DNA from: Kordiimonas sp. SCSIO 12610
Lineage (GTDB): Bacteria > Pseudomonadota > Alphaproteobacteria > Sphingomonadales > Kordiimonadaceae
Assembly (NCBI RefSeq): GCF_024398015.1
Contig: NZ_CP073747.1
Span: 382,501-446,500 of the forward strand
Direction of reading: 5' to 3'
DNA: 64,000 nucleotides
Shown here: one piece after another, positions 39,192-48,172 of the stretch
Layout: the number at the start of each line of letters is the position of its first letter
How positions within the stretch are numbered: position 1 is the first letter of the stretch
Position numbers and translations under genes: made by a program
The notes under the pieces: generated by a model
The model's database searches: none
What the model saw: only the letters and a program-made list of their open reading frames with translations
What the model was told of the DNA's origin: nothing

Positions 39192-39692
39192 ATGACCCAA
39201 GACTATCGGCTCGTTCATGTATCGCTGGATGCCTCCACTGTTGTAAAGTGGAGTGCAGACGTTGAGCATGAGCGCCGTATTGCCATTTATGACTTGCTTG
39301 AAGAAAATAGTTTTGAACTTCTGAAATCACAGGATGCCGATTATAAAGGGCCCTACAAACTAATCCTCTCGAGTGTTGAAGGACGCCTTGTTTTCGATGT
39401 GAAAAGCAGTGCTGACGACATGCTGATGAGTTTCAGGCTTGCGATGTCGCCGTTTCGAAGAATTATTCGTGAATATTTTGCGATTTGTGACAGCTATTAT
39501 GATGCGATCAAAAGCGCTAGCCCCTCGCAGATTGAAGCGATTGATATGGGCCGTAGGGGTATCCACAACGAGGGCAGTGAATTGCTGAAGGAACGCCTCG
39601 AAGACAAAATAAAAATTGATCATCAAACCGCCCGAAGGTTGTTTACGCTTGTTTGTGTTTTGCACCTCAAGGACGGCAGAGGGCCGATGTAA
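39192..39692 (+). CDS. UPF0262 family protein
   Basis: 166 residues from ATG 39192 (MTQDYRLVHVSLDASTVVKW), just after the hisD stop. The family is almost confined to alphaproteobacteria and sits between hisD and the phosphatase gene, as here. Conserved: ERRIAIYDLLEENSF, GPYKLILSSVEGRLVFDV, FRRIIREYFAICDSYYDAIK and IDMGRRGIHNEG. Function unknown. Confidence 0.93.
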   Translation: MTQDYRLVHVSLDASTVVKWSADVEHERRIAIYDLLEENSFELLKSQDADYKGPYKLILSSVEGRLVFDVKSSADDMLMSFRLAMSPFRRIIREYFAICDSYYDAIKSASPSQIEAIDMGRRGIHNEGSELLKERLEDKIKIDHQTARRLFTLVCVLHLKDGRGPM

Positions 39693-39694
39693 CG

Positions 39695-40135
39695 ATGGTT
39701 AAAAGTGATGACATAAAGCGCATTAAAAGCGTCCTTTTTGTGTGCAATCAAAATGCGGTCAGAAGCCCCATGGCGAAAGGGCTTGCCGATCGATATTCGA
39801 AAAGGCGAATCTTTTGCGAATCTGCGGGGTTAGTCGCTGGTCAGCTCGATGGATTTTCTGTTGCTGTGATGAAAGAAGAGAAAATCGACATTAGTGAACA
39901 TCAGCCGAAGGTGTTAAGTTCAATACCTGTTGAAAAATTTGATGCTATCATTGCTTTAACGCCTGAAAGTCGAGACAAGGTTTCGAAACTGGCTGAACTG
40001 CACGATATTCATCTTGAATATTGGCAAACCCCCGACCCCGCGGAAGGCGAAGGTAACCGTGACCAGGTGTTAGATAGCTATCGCCTCGTTCGGGATCATT
40101 TAGAATGTCGCATCGCAGATTTTCTAAAAATCTAA
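39695..40135 (+). CDS. Low-molecular-weight protein-tyrosine-phosphatase family protein
   Basis: 146 residues from ATG 39695, two bases after the UPF0262 stop. The P-loop CNQNAVRS (Cys17 to Arg23, CX5R) sits at the N-terminus and the general-acid Asp is in TPDPAEGEG. The loop CNQNAVRS differs from the eukaryotic-type CLGNICRS and is typical of the arsenate-reductase-like/phosphatase form found in this locus. Physiological substrate unknown. Confidence 0.9.
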   Translation: MVKSDDIKRIKSVLFVCNQNAVRSPMAKGLADRYSKRRIFCESAGLVAGQLDGFSVAVMKEEKIDISEHQPKVLSSIPVEKFDAIIALTPESRDKVSKLAELHDIHLEYWQTPDPAEGEGNRDQVLDSYRLVRDHLECRIADFLKI

Positions 40136-40298
40136 AAATTAAATAGGCTTTGAAAAAGCTTTGTACGACTGCAAAAAAGCATCACCATTGCTTTCATTTG
40201 CAAAAAATCCTAACAAAACAGCCAAAAACCTTGCTTTTTTAAGATTCTCGCGGCATGTATTGGCGCAATTAAAGCTTGAGCCAAAATAAGGAGCCATA

Positions 40299-40517
40299 AT
40301 GGCAAAAGAAGAAGTACTTGAAATGCGCGGCACAATCAGCGAATTGCTGCCAAACGCAATGTTCAGGGTTAAACTTGAAAATGGTCATGAAATTTTAGGC
40401 CACACAGCAGGAAAAATGCGTAAAAACCGTATCCGTGTTCTTGCTGGCGATGATGTTCTGGTTGAACTTACTCCTTACGACCTGACTAAAGGCCGTATCA
40501 CATATCGCTTTAAATAA
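40299..40517 (+). CDS. infA: Translation initiation factor IF-1
   Basis: 72 residues, the exact usual length: [20 protein letters not shown], with the S1-like OB fold core [20 protein letters not shown] and end [10 protein letters not shown]. Strong RBS aagga 8 nt upstream of the ATG. The 163-bp gap before it is AT-rich and probably carries its promoter. Confidence 0.98.
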   Translation: MAKEEVLEMRGTISELLPNAMFRVKLENGHEILGHTAGKMRKNRIRVLAGDDVLVELTPYDLTKGRITYRFK

Positions 40518-40528
40518 TCGGGGGTGGT

Positions 40529-41173
40529 ATGACCACCTCACCATCTGACGGCACTACTCATAATAATCATGAGGTATCCCGCGCTCGAACCAGTAAACTG
40601 GTTTTAGCGTCTGCATCGCCGCGCCGGAAAGATCTGCTATCGCAAATTAGTCTTGATCCCGACATTATCGACCCAGCTGATATTGATGAAACATCAGCCC
40701 TTGATGAAAATCCCAAGAGTTATGCTCTCAGGATATCAAGGGAAAAAGCAGAGACAGTAGCCAAAAGACACCATGGAAACCTGATTTTAAGCGCTGATAC
40801 GGTTGTTGCATGTGGAAACCGTATTTTACCCAAGGCAGAAGACCAGCAAACAGCGGTAAAATGCCTTCATATGCTATCTGGTAGACGGCATAGAGTTTTA
40901 ACAGGTATGGCACTTGTACTCCCTAATAACCGTATCATCCAAAAGGTTGTGACAACAACAGTTGCCTTCAAGCCATTATCCGCGGCTGATATTGACCGGT
41001 ATATCAAAAGTAATGAATGGAATGGAAAGGCTGGGGGCTATGCCATTCAAGGATTAGGTGCCTGCTTTGTTCGTTTCATTTCTGGTTCTTATAGTAATGT
41101 TGTTGGATTGCCATTGTTTGAAGTGAATGGATGGTTAGAAGCGCATTTGTTTCAAGAGCATGATTATGATTGA
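40529..41173 (+). CDS. maf: Maf-family nucleoside triphosphate pyrophosphatase
   Basis: 214 residues. Hydrolyses non-canonical or dTTP/UTP-type nucleotides. LVLASASPRRKDLLSQI is the Maf N-terminal motif; LILSADTVVACGNRILPK holds the catalytic Asp; HMLSGRRHRVLTGMALV and YAIQGLGACFVRFISGSYSN complete the family pattern. About 25 extra N-terminal residues precede the motif; a later start is possible but none with a better RBS was seen. Confidence 0.95.
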   Translation: MTTSPSDGTTHNNHEVSRARTSKLVLASASPRRKDLLSQISLDPDIIDPADIDETSALDENPKSYALRISREKAETVAKRHHGNLILSADTVVACGNRILPKAEDQQTAVKCLHMLSGRRHRVLTGMALVLPNNRIIQKVVTTTVAFKPLSAADIDRYIKSNEWNGKAGGYAIQGLGACFVRFISGSYSNVVGLPLFEVNGWLEAHLFQEHDYD

Positions 41174-42569
41174 ATTCCCTTCTACCCTTATTGAACCTGG
41201 CATTGGTTACTGGCGAACGGCAAAAATTGACGAAGATGGTTTTCCGGTTAGCCTATCCTTTCACGATGATAGTAAAATCGGCTGTATAGGCTCTATCCAT
41301 CCTGCCACGGTTACCGGACTGGACACAAATTCCGATATTGCCTTTTTGTCACTTGGCAAAGATCAAGATGGTTCAATGCTTTCCGGCATGATGAATTTGC
41401 GCAGGGCCAAACAATTGGTAAAAGGCCCTGTACACTCTATCGCGGATTGCCTGCAAGAAGGCCAGAAACTGATGGTGCAGGTATTGTCGGAACCAGCATC
41501 CTTCGACAATAAATCGCTGATAGTAACGCCGAAACCTCGGCTCGATGGCCGCTACGTTTCCGTAGAGGCTGGTGCAAGCCGCTTAAATTTCTCTAAGGAT
41601 TTGGGACCTAAAACAATCAAAGGGCTTAAGGCTCCCCTTACTGAATTAACGGAAAACGTCGCTATTATCGTTAGGTCGCGCGCTGCAAACATAGCCGTTG
41701 AAATAGTGATCCAGGAGGCTGAATGGCTTGCTGCTGCTATTACCGACAAGAGCGGCTTTACTATGCCAGCTATGGCAAAAGCGCTAATTTCAATAACCGA
41801 GGGAACTGAGCCCGTATATATTGATAACAAAGCCCTATGCGTAGAAGCGAGAAAACTCGCGCATAATAAATGGCCTGATATCGCTGAGCGAATAGAACCC
41901 TATCAAGGGTCAGGGGCGACGTCTGCGTTCGAGGAATATGGTGTCGAGGAAGCCATCGAGGATGCGCTCGCTGACCAAATTCCACTTCCCTCAGGCGGCT
42001 GGATTTCCATTCATCAAACACCCGCCTTAACATCCATTGATGTGAATATGGGTGGGGCATTACAGCAAATGAGCGCCGCAGAGGCGAAACTCACCGTAAA
42101 TATGGAAGCAGCACTTGCCATTGCCCATCATCTCAGGTTTCAGGATATCGGTGGATTGATCGTGGTTGATTTTATCGATATGTCCGGTAAGGGAACAGCA
42201 GCGAAGTTACTGGAATTATTTGATAAGGCCTTGAAGGATGACCCTGTGCCTGTCCGGCGAAGCGGGATCTCAATGTTTGGCCTTGTTGAAATGTCGCGGC
42301 AACGCAAGGGGGTGTCGCTGCGTGATCGATATCAGGTGCAAGCAGCTCCTGTGATGCGAATCAGAGAGCAAGCGTTAAAGCTACTTAGGACTGCGCAGCA
42401 TATTGGCAATTCAAATGAACCTGGCACTGTCATTCTTCAAGCAAGTGTTGCCGTTTGTGGATGGTTTGACGAAAACAAGCATGTAATTACAGAGCTTGAG
42501 GCAAATACCCACCGTATTGTTGAACTGCGCAGCGGAAAAGACGATGTATATATTGAGGCAAAATCATGA
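41160..42569 (+). CDS. rng: Ribonuclease E/G family protein
   Basis: 469 residues, close to RNase G length. The catalytic Asp residues are present in TSIDVNMG and GGLIVVDFIDM, with LRFQDIGG between. GISMFGLVEMSRQRKGVSL matches the RNase G segment. The N-terminal S1-type region is short and divergent. No CPxC zinc-link or long C-terminal degradosome tail as in RNase E. This 'second' RNase E/G is the one that regularly follows maf in alphaproteobacteria. It overlaps maf and its stop overlaps yacG. Confidence 0.9.
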   Translation: MIMIEFPSTLIEPGIGYWRTAKIDEDGFPVSLSFHDDSKIGCIGSIHPATVTGLDTNSDIAFLSLGKDQDGSMLSGMMNLRRAKQLVKGPVHSIADCLQEGQKLMVQVLSEPASFDNKSLIVTPKPRLDGRYVSVEAGASRLNFSKDLGPKTIKGLKAPLTELTENVAIIVRSRAANIAVEIVIQEAEWLAAAITDKSGFTMPAMAKALISITEGTEPVYIDNKALCVEARKLAHNKWPDIAERIEPYQGSGATSAFEEYGVEEAIEDALADQIPLPSGGWISIHQTPALTSIDVNMGGALQQMSAAEAKLTVNMEAALAIAHHLRFQDIGGLIVVDFIDMSGKGTAAKLLELFDKALKDDPVPVRRSGISMFGLVEMSRQRKGVSLRDRYQVQAAPVMRIREQALKLLRTAQHIGNSNEPGTVILQASVAVCGWFDENKHVITELEANTHRIVELRSGKDDVYIEAKS

Positions 42570-42754
42570 ATGACCTACTTGGTGCCGCAGAGAGCAAGTG
42601 CCCGGAATGCGGTAAGACAACACTTGTTCAATATCGCCCGTTTTGCTCAAAACGGTGTGCAGATATCGACCTTGGACATTGGTTTAACGGCGAATATGTG
42701 CTGCCTGGCGACACTGAAATTAATGATGATTTCAGTGATGAAGCAGGCAACTAA
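42566..42754 (+). CDS. yacG: DNA gyrase inhibitor / zinc-binding protein YacG
   Basis: 62 residues. Four cysteines bind zinc: CPECGK and FCSKRCADIDLGHW. The conserved DLGHWFNGEYVLPG follows. Overlaps the RNase stop (ATGA). YacG homologues bind GyrB and inhibit gyrase. Confidence 0.95.
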   Translation: MNDLLGAAESKCPECGKTTLVQYRPFCSKRCADIDLGHWFNGEYVLPGDTEINDDFSDEAGN

Positions 42755-42873
42755 CGTCTTTTTCGCTTTTCTTTGTGAAAATGTAAGAAAACTGAAATCA
42801 ACGCTGGACAGGGGCATGAATATTAGCTAAAAGCCCAATCGCTGAAGGACATTAGTTATCCCTCATCCTTTAA

Positions 42874-42948
42874 GCCCGGGTAGCTCAGGGGTAGAGCAGC
42901 GGATTGAAAATCCGCGTGTCGGTGGTTCAAATCCGCCCCCGGGCACCA
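42874..42948 (+). tRNA. tRNA-Phe (GAA)
   Basis: 75-nt cloverleaf with encoded CCA: acceptor gcccggg / cccgggc, D arm agctcaggggtagagc, anticodon arm gcggattGAAaatccgc, T arm ggtggttcaaatccgcc. Follows yacG, a common alphaproteobacterial arrangement. Confidence 0.97.
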
Positions 42949-42952
42949 TTCA

Positions 42953-42981
42953 AAAAAGCCGCATTTTAGTGCGGCTTTTTG
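42953..42981 (+). terminator. Terminator after tRNA-Phe
   Basis: aaaagccgca (42954-42963) pairs with tgcggctttt (42970-42979), 6-nt loop, and the descending arm runs into a T-tract. Confidence 0.88.
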
Positions 42982-43117
42982 CGTTTAAAAGCCAGCTTAT
43001 AGGCTGGCCGCAGCTGTTCTATTTACCATGACTATTAAGAATGCTCGCCATACAGTCTTGGGCTGTGAAAGCATTTTAAAGAGCATCGGCGATATGAAAA
43101 TTAGCTAATCAGACATA

Positions 43118-43627
43118 CTATGAATTGGGGGCGATTAGCTCCTTGCCGGTTTCAGGGTCTTTAAGAACTGGCGGTTTGGTACTTGTCATTTGATATACCG
43201 CAGTAGTGATTAGTATTAGAATGACAGCAACGGCTATAATGAAAGATTTTTTGTTCGCGTGTTTTGTCGCTAACGGTGTTGGCGGAACTTCTGAGACTTC
43301 CAGTTTTTTTATTGGCCCAATCAGTTGGTATCTTCTGTTTGGCAAAGTCCGAATGACTTGTGTTGAACCAGCAATCTCGGACAAAGTGGCCCTAAGTAAG
43401 GATATTCTTTTGGCAATAGTATCTTCAGACACATGATCGCGTTTCCAGACGATCTTCGATAAAACATCGATGGTCAATGGCTCTGAGCCAAATTCCGTCA
43501 AGGCTCGCATCAATAGTAGATTTAAGCCTTCTAGTTTCACTTCATTGGGGGAATTGCTGTTGTCGACAGCACAAATGCCGGTTTCAGCATCAAAAATGAT
43601 ATTCTGTATCTGATATTGCATCTGCAT
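43118..43627 (-). CDS. ToxR/CadC-like membrane-anchored winged-helix regulator
   Basis: 169 residues from ATG 43627, with agggg 8 nt upstream; a GTG at 43651 and ATG 43621 are alternatives. Cytoplasmic Trans_reg_C winged helix (about 10-103) with the recognition-helix region VSEDTIAKRISLLRATLSEI and the wing RTLPNRRYQLIG. Proline-rich linker, one TM helix (about 127-146, KSFIIAVAVILILITTAVYQ) and only about 20 residues outside, too short for a sensor domain. It is divergent from the serine hydrolase gene starting at 43753, so regulation of that gene is the simplest guess. Confidence 0.85.
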   Translation of the reverse strand: MQMQYQIQNIIFDAETGICAVDNSNSPNEVKLEGLNLLLMRALTEFGSEPLTIDVLSKIVWKRDHVSEDTIAKRISLLRATLSEIAGSTQVIRTLPNRRYQLIGPIKKLEVSEVPPTPLATKHANKKSFIIAVAVILILITTAVYQMTSTKPPVLKDPETGKELIAPNS

Positions 43628-43752
43628 CCCTTGGGCCCCTCTGAAGACCACATCCTTAATTTACCTAGTTTTCCAGAAAATTCCAGAAACTTCAAAGGCA
43701 AAATCAATAGCTATTTCCTATGCTTGCCGCCTTTATATTATGCGAGGGTAAA

Positions 43753-45546
43753 ATGAAGATTTTAAAGCGAATTTCTGTAATTACTGTATCAGCAATCGTG
43801 GTTTCTGCTTGGGTATTCAAAGTATCAGCCGAGGAACCCACGTTAATTCAAGATCCAGGCTGGCTTGAGAGTTTCATCGATCAACAATTTGATCCGCTGG
43901 TTAATGAAACGACCCCGGGGTTTGGTGTTTTAATTACCTATAAGGGACAGCTTAGGTTCGCTAAAGGGTATGGCCTCGCAGATATTGAGCATACTGTGCC
44001 CATTGATCAACATTCTAAATTCTATATTGCCAGTATGTCCAAGCAGTTTACGGCAGCGATTATTGCACAACATATACTGGAGGGCCGTATTGGTTTGGAT
44101 GATAAATGCATAGAGTTTCTACCCACACTACCCGATGTTTACAGGGATATAACCATTGGTCAGCTTTTATTTCATACAAGTGGTATCCGTGAATATACTT
44201 CGATGATGATCATTCGCGGTGATGATCCGCGCTTACAGAATAGAATGAACATGAGTGATGCCTATCAGCTTATAACGTCTCAAGGCGCATTGGATTTTCC
44301 TTCGGGTACTCAGTATCGCTATTCATCAAGTGGGTATGTGTTGCTGGCCAAAATACTTGAGGAAATAGAAAACAAGCCCTTTCCCGAAATTGCGAAAGAA
44401 CGCTTGTTCGCGCCGTTAGGCATGCAAAATACGACCTTTGATATTGACCATAGTGCACCAATCCCGGGCAGAGTAAAAAGCTATCAAGCGCCTTCTGGCG
44501 GTGACGATAAGGTATGGAGAAGGTGGTTAAAACATTTTGACGTGGTCGGCGACGGCGGCATATTGGTCACTCTTACTGATATGGCTAAATGGGACCGTGA
44601 ATTAAGGACAGGTGCCTTTTTGGGTACAAAATGGCGTGACCTTATGATGAAGGCTGGGGCCCGTGATGATGGCACAATACTGCCATATGGGTTTGGTCTT
44701 TGGCAATCCGAGGTTCTGGGAAATCGTGTAGTTGCACATGGTGGTGGTATGGGAGGCTTTATCGCAGACCAGATTCGGTTTTCTGACCTTGATCTGTCTG
44801 TTTATGTGTTCGCCAATCGAAATGACCATAATGCGTTTCAGGGGTGGAAGCTTGCTCGTCGTTTGGTTCAAAACATGGGTATGGCGAAACCCGATCATGA
44901 ATTATCTAAAAACAAACAGGGCGATGCGGTGCCTATGCCGTCGTTTCAATCAGCGAAGGCCCATGATTACAGCGATTGGATCGGTGGCTATTTTGCTGAC
45001 AAGATTAACAACCGGTATTTTTTGCGGGAAAAAACAAATGGTCAATTAGTCCTGCATGGTGGAGGGGATACATGGCTCTCGGACCTGGAGGTTATTGATA
45101 ATGAGCGCCTCAGGTGTGTTTCCACCGGTCAAACAATCACACTCAAAACTGTGGACGGTGTGAAGATACTGATTTTGGAGGGAAACAATCAGGCAATAGA
45201 AGCGATCAACTATGATTATTCTTCACCGTCAAATATTCATCAATTGGCGGTGCTAGAGGGTAGCTTTTGGTCCCCTGAACTGGAAAGTTTGGTTAGTTTT
45301 TACATCAAAGACGACATTCTTTGGATGCGATATGCACAAAACCTGCCCGAACAACTTTTTCCAGCGCCAACTGGATCAAACCTCACCTGGAATTCAATTG
45401 ATAAGCTATGGACAGGTCGGTCTATGATCAAATTTCGTTATGATGAAGCTGGGAAAATTAAAGGCGTAGACATTGGTGATAGCCGTGTAGTTGGGGTAAG
45501 GTTCCGTAAGCTTGATGCAGATAGTCCAATTACTCTTCATGAGTGA
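43753..45546 (+). CDS. Beta-lactamase-family serine hydrolase (class C-like), secreted
   Basis: 597 residues from ATG 43753, with gaggg 4-5 nt upstream; ATG 43720 has no RBS. Signal peptide about 1-26. The active-site motifs are intact: YIASMSKQF with SxxK at 94-97, YRYSSSGY as the YxN-type motif, and AHGGGMGGF as the KTG-equivalent. The C-terminal 200 residues form an extra beta-rich domain common in such esterase/peptidase homologues. Likely a D-amino-acid peptidase or esterase rather than an antibiotic beta-lactamase; substrate unknown. Divergent from the small ToxR/CadC-like regulator. Confidence 0.88.
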   Translation: MKILKRISVITVSAIVVSAWVFKVSAEEPTLIQDPGWLESFIDQQFDPLVNETTPGFGVLITYKGQLRFAKGYGLADIEHTVPIDQHSKFYIASMSKQFTAAIIAQHILEGRIGLDDKCIEFLPTLPDVYRDITIGQLLFHTSGIREYTSMMIIRGDDPRLQNRMNMSDAYQLITSQGALDFPSGTQYRYSSSGYVLLAKILEEIENKPFPEIAKERLFAPLGMQNTTFDIDHSAPIPGRVKSYQAPSGGDDKVWRRWLKHFDVVGDGGILVTLTDMAKWDRELRTGAFLGTKWRDLMMKAGARDDGTILPYGFGLWQSEVLGNRVVAHGGGMGGFIADQIRFSDLDLSVYVFANRNDHNAFQGWKLARRLVQNMGMAKPDHELSKNKQGDAVPMPSFQSAKAHDYSDWIGGYFADKINNRYFLREKTNGQLVLHGGGDTWLSDLEVIDNERLRCVSTGQTITLKTVDGVKILILEGNNQAIEAINYDYSSPSNIHQLAVLEGSFWSPELESLVSFYIKDDILWMRYAQNLPEQLFPAPTGSNLTWNSIDKLWTGRSMIKFRYDEAGKIKGVDIGDSRVVGVRFRKLDADSPITLHE

Positions 45547-45618
45547 TAATTATTGGAACTGTTACCCGTGCCGATCACTCGGCTATAAGTGCGACATTTT
45601 CGACGTGCCCGGATACTT

Positions 45619-45632
45619 TTGACATTTGTCAA
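45619..45632 (+). promoter_or_regulatory. FNR/FixK-type box upstream of hemN
   Basis: ttgacatttgtcaa is a perfect palindrome (TTGAC-N4-GTCAA) fitting TTGA-N6-TCAA of the CRP-FNR family. It lies 34 nt before the hemN start codon, suggesting control by oxygen level. Confidence 0.65.
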
Positions 45633-45666
45633 AGATGCAGGAATAGGGCGTTTGTATTCATAGCCT

Positions 45667-46995
45667 ATGAAAAAACATCTGATTGAAAAATACGCAAAGC
45701 CTGTACCTCGGTACACGAGCTATCCTTCCGCGCCGCATTTCCACAGTGGTGTTACACATCTGGATTATAGTGAATGGTTAAAGTCGATTGATACCGGTAA
45801 ACCTGTATCGCTTTATTTACATGTTCCGTTTTGTGAAGAACTGTGCTGGTTCTGTGGCTGCAACACCAAAATCACTAAACAATATGCGCCGATCAAAAAA
45901 TATGTGGCGCTGTTGAAGCGTGAAATAGAGATGGTTCGCCGTACCTTGGAGGGGCAAGTTGACGTTAGTCACATTCATTGGGGCGGCGGCTCGCCCACAT
46001 TATTGAAAGATGATGATTTTGAATTGCTGATGCAAACATTAAGGTCGGCATTCAATGTTTTACCGGATGCTGAAATCGCGGTGGAAATAGACCCGCGGAC
46101 GCTAAGCCAAAGCCTTGTGAAGGCATTTGGCCGTGCCGGGGTCACCCGCGCAAGCCTAGGTGTTCAGGACTTTAGTCAGGATGTACAAAAAGCCATTAAT
46201 CGCTACCAGCCATTTGATATGGTCAAAAAAGCGGTTGATGCCCTTAGGGTTGAAGGGATCAAGGCAATTAATTTTGATCTTATTTATGGCTTGCCGCATC
46301 AAACAGTTGGCAAGGTTGTTGAAACGGCAAAGCTTGCCGTGGCTTTAAATCCTGATCGACTATCGGTTTTTGGGTATGCACATGTACCGTGGATGAAAAC
46401 CCATATGCGCTTGATCAAGGATGAAACCTTGCCCGATATTTTTGATCGTTATGAACAATCACAGGCTATTGCCGAAACCTTAAAAGAAGGTGGGTACGCG
46501 CATATTGGCTTGGATCATTTTGCCAAACCAGGCGATAGTTTGGTGCACGCAGCGTCAAATCATAAGTTACGCCGTAATTTTCAGGGCTACACAACGGATA
46601 CGGCTGAGGCATTGATTGGTTTGGGGGTATCTTCCATAAGTGGCCTACCCGCAGGTTATAGTCAAAATCATACATCCATGCACCAATATGCTGCGGCGAT
46701 TGAAGAGGGTACTTTTGCAATTTCAAAAGGTATCGCCTTGGAACCGGCGGACATTATTGATCGCCGAATTATTGAGCAGTTCATGTGTAACCTTGAAGTG
46801 GATACACTGACCCTCAGCCGTGCGGGCAAACTGCCCTTTGCCCTTTTAAGGCCAATGGAAGAGGACGGCTTGATTAAAATCTCTGATGATAAAATAGAGA
46901 TTACCCCTGAAGGCAGACCCTTTATGCGGCATGTATGTGCAGCATTTGATCGGTATTTTGGCGATAACAAAGCCAGGCACTCGGTCGCGGTCTAG
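45667..46995 (+). CDS. hemN: Oxygen-independent coproporphyrinogen III oxidase
   Basis: 442 residues. Radical-SAM enzyme that decarboxylates coproporphyrinogen III without oxygen. YLHVPFCEELCWFCGC supplies the 4Fe-4S ligands Cys56, Cys60 and Cys63 (CxxxCxxC), plus Cys65 typical of HemN. Start PVPRYTSYPSAPHF, SAM-binding HWGGGSPTLL, and the C-terminal HemN domain (DIIDRRIIEQFMCNLEVD) mark it as true HemN rather than HemW. An FNR-type box lies upstream. Confidence 0.96.
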   Translation: MKKHLIEKYAKPVPRYTSYPSAPHFHSGVTHLDYSEWLKSIDTGKPVSLYLHVPFCEELCWFCGCNTKITKQYAPIKKYVALLKREIEMVRRTLEGQVDVSHIHWGGGSPTLLKDDDFELLMQTLRSAFNVLPDAEIAVEIDPRTLSQSLVKAFGRAGVTRASLGVQDFSQDVQKAINRYQPFDMVKKAVDALRVEGIKAINFDLIYGLPHQTVGKVVETAKLAVALNPDRLSVFGYAHVPWMKTHMRLIKDETLPDIFDRYEQSQAIAETLKEGGYAHIGLDHFAKPGDSLVHAASNHKLRRNFQGYTTDTAEALIGLGVSSISGLPAGYSQNHTSMHQYAAAIEEGTFAISKGIALEPADIIDRRIIEQFMCNLEVDTLTLSRAGKLPFALLRPMEEDGLIKISDDKIEITPEGRPFMRHVCAAFDRYFGDNKARHSVAV

Positions 46996-47012
46996 GGTAA
47001 GGAATTAGAGGT

Positions 47013-48041
47013 ATGCCTGATCAAACCGCTAGTGATTTTCCCTTGAAGGAAGCAAGACAGCTAACTCGGGATTTAATGAAGCCTAATCCAGCAATTTACT
47101 GGAGTGACTTTCTTCTGACGATCATTATCGGGTGGGGTGCGTTTATATATGCTTATATGAATCCTCTTCTGACGGCTTCTGGCTGTGCTGCTTTTATCGT
47201 GTGTGTGCTCGCTCTCTATCGTGCGGTTATTTTCACGCACGAAATTTCCCACTTTAAAAAGGGCAGCTTTAAGCGTTTTCGTTTCATGTGGAATCTGCTT
47301 GCAGGTATGCCGATGATGGCGCCGTCCTTTATGTATCAAGGCGTTCATAACGAGCACCATGCAAGGGATATCTATGGAACCCATGAAGACGGTGAATATT
47401 TACCGTTTGCAACCGAAACACGGGCGAAAATTATTGGCTATATATTGCTGATTTTTATTTTGCCGGGCTTTTTCCTGGTAAGGTTCTCTGTGTTGGCGCC
47501 TTTGTCCTGGGTTCATACTTCCGTCCGAGAATTTGTTTGGAGGCGCGCTTCATCCCTGACTATCGATTTAGCTTATGAGCGCCCACTTGCAAGCAGGCGA
47601 GACGATCCAACTTGGAAATTGCAAGAGCTTGGATCGTTTCTCTATATCTGGGCGGCGATAGTGTTAACCCTTATAGGTGTTTTATCTTATAAAGTTTTTG
47701 TCCTGTGGTATGCAGTTGTAATTGGGATATTTCTTTTAAACTCCCTGAGAACGCTTGCCGCCCACAAATATCGAAACCCGGGTGATCAGAAAATGACTGT
47801 GCCGGAGCAGTTTTTGGACTCGGTAGACGTGCCGGGGCACAAATTCATCACAAGCCTGTGGGCACCCGTGGGGCTCCGTTACCATGCAACGCATCACCTC
47901 TTTCCCAATATGCCTTATCATTCTCTTGGTAAAGCGCATAGACGGTTGGTTGCTGAGTTATCGGATAATCGCCTGTATTTAAAGGCAAAACGGGACAGCT
48001 TGTGGCATGCACTTAAAACAATTTGGTCTGAAGCTAAGTAG
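47013..48041 (+). CDS. Membrane fatty acid desaturase
   Basis: 342 residues with several TM helices. Three histidine boxes bind the diiron centre: HEISH (76-80), HNEHH (112-116) and HATHH (about 291-295, followed by LFPNMPYH). RBS agagg close to the ATG. It starts 18 bp after hemN and could share its transcript. Substrate and position of desaturation cannot be told from the sequence. Confidence 0.88.
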   Translation: MPDQTASDFPLKEARQLTRDLMKPNPAIYWSDFLLTIIIGWGAFIYAYMNPLLTASGCAAFIVCVLALYRAVIFTHEISHFKKGSFKRFRFMWNLLAGMPMMAPSFMYQGVHNEHHARDIYGTHEDGEYLPFATETRAKIIGYILLIFILPGFFLVRFSVLAPLSWVHTSVREFVWRRASSLTIDLAYERPLASRRDDPTWKLQELGSFLYIWAAIVLTLIGVLSYKVFVLWYAVVIGIFLLNSLRTLAAHKYRNPGDQKMTVPEQFLDSVDVPGHKFITSLWAPVGLRYHATHHLFPNMPYHSLGKAHRRLVAELSDNRLYLKAKRDSLWHALKTIWSEAK

Positions 48042-48172
48042 TAGTGTGGTTTAAGTTTACAGATTTATACTCTATGCATTTCAGCCAATATTTGAAAAAA
48101 ACATAAAATTAATGATTGTCATTGAATTGTGATCAGTATTTTGCCACACTCCGCTCAAGAGTGGGAGGTATC

